Below, one piece after another: positions 61,928 through 64,000 of a stretch of DNA of 64,000 bases. Origin of the DNA: Palsa-461 sp963768185 (GTDB lineage Bacteria; Actinomycetota; Acidimicrobiia; Acidimicrobiales; RAAP-2); the NCBI GenBank assembly GCA_963768185.1, contig CAVYGS010000005.1, forward strand, positions 806,001-870,000, written 5' to 3'. The position numbers were made by a program, and so were the translations under genes. Every line of letters begins with the position of its first letter. Position 1 is the stretch's first letter. Under the pieces are notes generated by a model that made no database searches, was not told where the DNA came from, and worked only from the letters and a program-made list of their open reading frames with translations.

Positions 61928-62902
61928 ATGAGCGGCCCGGTCGAGGACAACGGCCAGCCCCGTTGGATGGCCTGGGCGGCACTGGGCACCATCTACTTCG
62001 TCTGGGGGACCACGTACCTTGCGATCAGGGTGGGCGTGCGCGAACTGCCGCCGCTGCTCTTCGCGGGCTTCCGCTTCATCGTGGCCGGGGCGCTCCTCTA
62101 CCCCATCGCCCATCGGCTGGCGGCGCGCCAGGCCCAGACGCTCGGCGGGACATCCCGACACGGTGCCCGTGCGTGGGTCGCGGCAGCTGCGGTCGGGATC
62201 CTCCTTCCGGCCGGTGGCAACGGCACCGTGACCTTCGCCGAGACCCGGATCGCGTCGGGACTGGCGGCCGTCCTGATCGCCACCGTGCCGCTTTGGATCG
62301 TCGTGTTCGCCCGCGTGCTCCAGGGACAGCCGATCACGCGACGAGCAATGCTCGGCCTCCTGATCGGCCTGGGCGGGGTCGCCATCCTGACCGGTGGGGG
62401 CCAGACGTCAGGGCATCTCGGGTACGTGGTGCTCACGCTCGGGGCTGCGGCGTCATGGGCGTTCGGGTCGGTGCTCGGGCACCAGCTCCCGCTGCCTCGC
62501 CAGATCCTGCTGGCCGCGTCGATGGAGATGCTGGTCGGGGGCGTCGCCCTCGTCATCCTCGGCGCGTCCACCGGAGAGTTCTCCCACGTGGACCTTTCGA
62601 CGATTCCCACCACCTCGTGGATCGCGCTCGCGTACCTGATCGGCCCCGGCTCGATCCTCGCCTACAGCGCATACGGGTACGCGCTGAGCCACCTCCGGGT
62701 CACGACTGTCGCCACCTACGCGTACGTCAACCCAGTGGTGGCACTCGTCGCGGGCGTCGTCCTGCTGGGTGAGCATCTCACCTGGACCCAGGGACTTGGA
62801 GCGGCCGTCGTGGTGGGCTCGCTGCTCATCACAGTGCCCGCGACTCGCAGTACCCAGGACCTGCCTGCGGCGACCGACGAATCGCCGACGCCGTCGAACT
62901 GA
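61928..62902 (+). CDS. EamA-family drug/metabolite transporter
   Basis: A 324-residue inner-membrane permease with 10 helices in two EamA repeats: the first from WMAWAALGTIYFVWGTTYLA, the second from HLGYVVLTLGAAASWAFGSV to AYVNPVVALVAGVVLLGEHL. The substrate is unknown; relatives export amino acids or metabolites. The ATG at 61928 follows 109 bases after the corrected sigma stop. It appears unrelated to the stress locus. Confidence 0.92.
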   Translation: MSGPVEDNGQPRWMAWAALGTIYFVWGTTYLAIRVGVRELPPLLFAGFRFIVAGALLYPIAHRLAARQAQTLGGTSRHGARAWVAAAAVGILLPAGGNGTVTFAETRIASGLAAVLIATVPLWIVVFARVLQGQPITRRAMLGLLIGLGGVAILTGGGQTSGHLGYVVLTLGAAASWAFGSVLGHQLPLPRQILLAASMEMLVGGVALVILGASTGEFSHVDLSTIPTTSWIALAYLIGPGSILAYSAYGYALSHLRVTTVATYAYVNPVVALVAGVVLLGEHLTWTQGLGAAVVVGSLLITVPATRSTQDLPAATDESPTPSN

Positions 62903-62975
62903 TCACCGGTGCAGGGGTCCGCGCCCCCCGAGTCGGTCGACCGGTTGGAGCCCGGCGGACGACGGCTCGGTCGAG

Positions 62976-64000
62976 TCAGACGATGTGTGTGGAGTGGTCC
63001 TGCCAGTACTTGTCGCGCAGGAGCCGCTTGTAGAGCTTCCCGGTCGGCAGGCGAGGCAGCTCGTCCTGGAAGTCGATCGTGCGCGGGCACTTGAAGTGGG
63101 CGAGGTTCTCACGGCAGAAGGCGATCAACTCCCGCTCGAGCGCGGGACCCGTTTCCAGCCCCGGCATCGCCTGGACGACGCCTTTCACGGCCTCGCCAAG
63201 GTCCTCATCGGGCACCCCGATCACAGCCGCATCCATCACCTTGGGGTGGGTAATCAGGAGGTTCTCGGTCTCCTGCGGGTAGATGTTCACCCCACCCGAG
63301 ATGATCATGTACGTCTTGCGGTCCGTGAGGTAGAGGTAACCCTCCTCGTCGAGGTAGCCGACGTCACCGACGGTGCTGGTGTCCCCCGCCGCGTTCCGTG
63401 ACTCGGCCGTTTTCTCGGGGTCGTTGAAGTACTCGAAGTTCGTGCCGCCCTTGAACCAGACGGTCCCCGAGACCCCCGGCGGGCATTGGTTGCCGTCCTC
63501 GTCGAGAATCAGGACCTCGGTGCCGATTGCCCGGCCCACCGTCCCCTTGTGCGCCAGCCACTGCTCGGAGTCGACGAACGTGGACCCGTTGCCCTCGGTG
63601 GCTGCGTAGTACTCGAGGATGATCGGACCGAACCACTCGATCATCTGCTCCTTGACCGGGATCGGGCAGGGAGCCGCCGCGTGCACGATCACCTCGAGCG
63701 AGGAGACGTCGGCCGCCTCGCGAACCTCTCTGGGGAGCTTGAGCAGCCTCGAGAACATGGTCGGTACCACCTGGGAGTGGGTGACCCGATGGCGGCCCAC
63801 CAACTCGAGGTATTGCGCCGGATCGAAGTGCTCCATGATCACCGACGTCGCGCCCATGCGAATCGCGTTGCCCACGCTGGCCTGCGGGGCCGAGTGATAC
63901 AGGGGCGCGGGGTTCAGGTACACCATCCCTTCCCGAAACCGCCAGAGCATCCGAAGCGCCCCGCTGAGCGGGGTGTCGGCGGGCGCGATCTCGGGCAGCG
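62976..64000 (-). CDS. Acyl-CoA synthetase, C-terminal part (5' end beyond window)
   Basis: The frame stays open to the right edge, so the N-terminal part, including the P-loop, is outside. Visible features are YLNPAPLYHSAPQ, the A5-like LEYYAATEGNGSTFVD, VGDVGYLDEEGYLYLTDRK, MIISGGVNIYPQE and the catalytic Lys in TGKLYKRLLRDKY. It is a close paralogue of the synthetase at 19483-21045, sharing almost every block. It probably activates fatty, steroid side-chain or aromatic acids. Confidence 0.92.
   Translation of the reverse strand, partial: LPEIAPADTPLSGALRMLWRFREGMVYLNPAPLYHSAPQASVGNAIRMGATSVIMEHFDPAQYLELVGRHRVTHSQVVPTMFSRLLKLPREVREAADVSSLEVIVHAAAPCPIPVKEQMIEWFGPIILEYYAATEGNGSTFVDSEQWLAHKGTVGRAIGTEVLILDEDGNQCPPGVSGTVWFKGGTNFEYFNDPEKTAESRNAAGDTSTVGDVGYLDEEGYLYLTDRKTYMIISGGVNIYPQETENLLITHPKVMDAAVIGVPDEDLGEAVKGVVQAMPGLETGPALERELIAFCRENLAHFKCPRTIDFQDELPRLPTGKLYKRLLRDKYWQDHSTHIV

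Overview
The window is GC-rich actinobacterial DNA, most likely from the class Acidimicrobiia or a close relative. Evidence: a WhiB iron-sulfur regulator next to a PdtaS-type kinase, a usfX/sigF-like operon, DUF3107, the histidine phosphatase/DUF3090/SCO1664 trio, paired ArsA-like ATPases, short type-2 ValRS, many GTG starts, and many genes whose -10 box lies 6-9 bases before the start codon (leaderless transcripts). I see no rRNA, tRNA or CRISPR array. The only mobile element is an ISAzo13-like insertion sequence near the left end.

Layout. 1-1.8 kb: end of a secreted PF03640-type protein and the IS. 1.8-16.7 kb: argS, aconitase, PIG-L deacetylase, DEAD-box helicase, DUF3291, MFS pump, Fpg/Nei glycosylase, Bcp peroxiredoxin, 5'-3' exonuclease, F420 hydrogenase beta-like protein, family 5 uracil-DNA glycosylase, and the phosphatase/DUF3090/SCO1664 trio. 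16.7-23.1 kb: an SGNH plus MBOAT O-acylation pair, an acyl-CoA synthetase and etfBA. 23.1-34.5 kb: glycerophosphodiesterase, whiB with a CRP-type palindrome, a pdtaS-like kinase, a PHP phosphatase, two ArsA-like ATPases, DUF3107, dGTPase, an SDR, and an iron-sulfur group (mrp, a SufR-like regulator, cysteine desulfurase). 34.5-42.2 kb: a complete cytochrome c maturation System I (ccdA, ccmABCDEFGHI) in one leftward, translationally coupled operon. 42.3-55.8 kb: gmd, XRE regulator, glycosyltransferase, TetR, low-molecular-weight phosphatase, acyl-CoA dehydrogenase, cold-shock protein, divergent cysS/valS, VOC protein, two-domain LigD, MFS exporter, MarR. 55.8-61.8 kb: a general-stress partner-switching locus (RsbU-like phosphatase, two RsbW-like ATPases, RsbV-like STAS protein, SigF-like sigma factor) together with three short stress-type genes, each behind a candidate SigF/SigB-type promoter. 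61.9-64 kb: EamA transporter and a second, truncated acyl-CoA synthetase.

Two themes stand out. First, ten otherwise intact genes, including the essential argS and cysS, carry thirteen single-base shifts, mostly in G/C runs. This looks like residual sequencing error rather than gene decay, so I annotate these as full-length genes with a marked shift. Second, the sigma locus appears to contain its own regulon: a short protein ending in an SFPASDPP motif, a four-helix membrane protein and a 54-residue hydrophobic protein each have a GTT(T/G)-N14-17-GGG(T/A)A(T/A/C)-type promoter beside the sigma gene.
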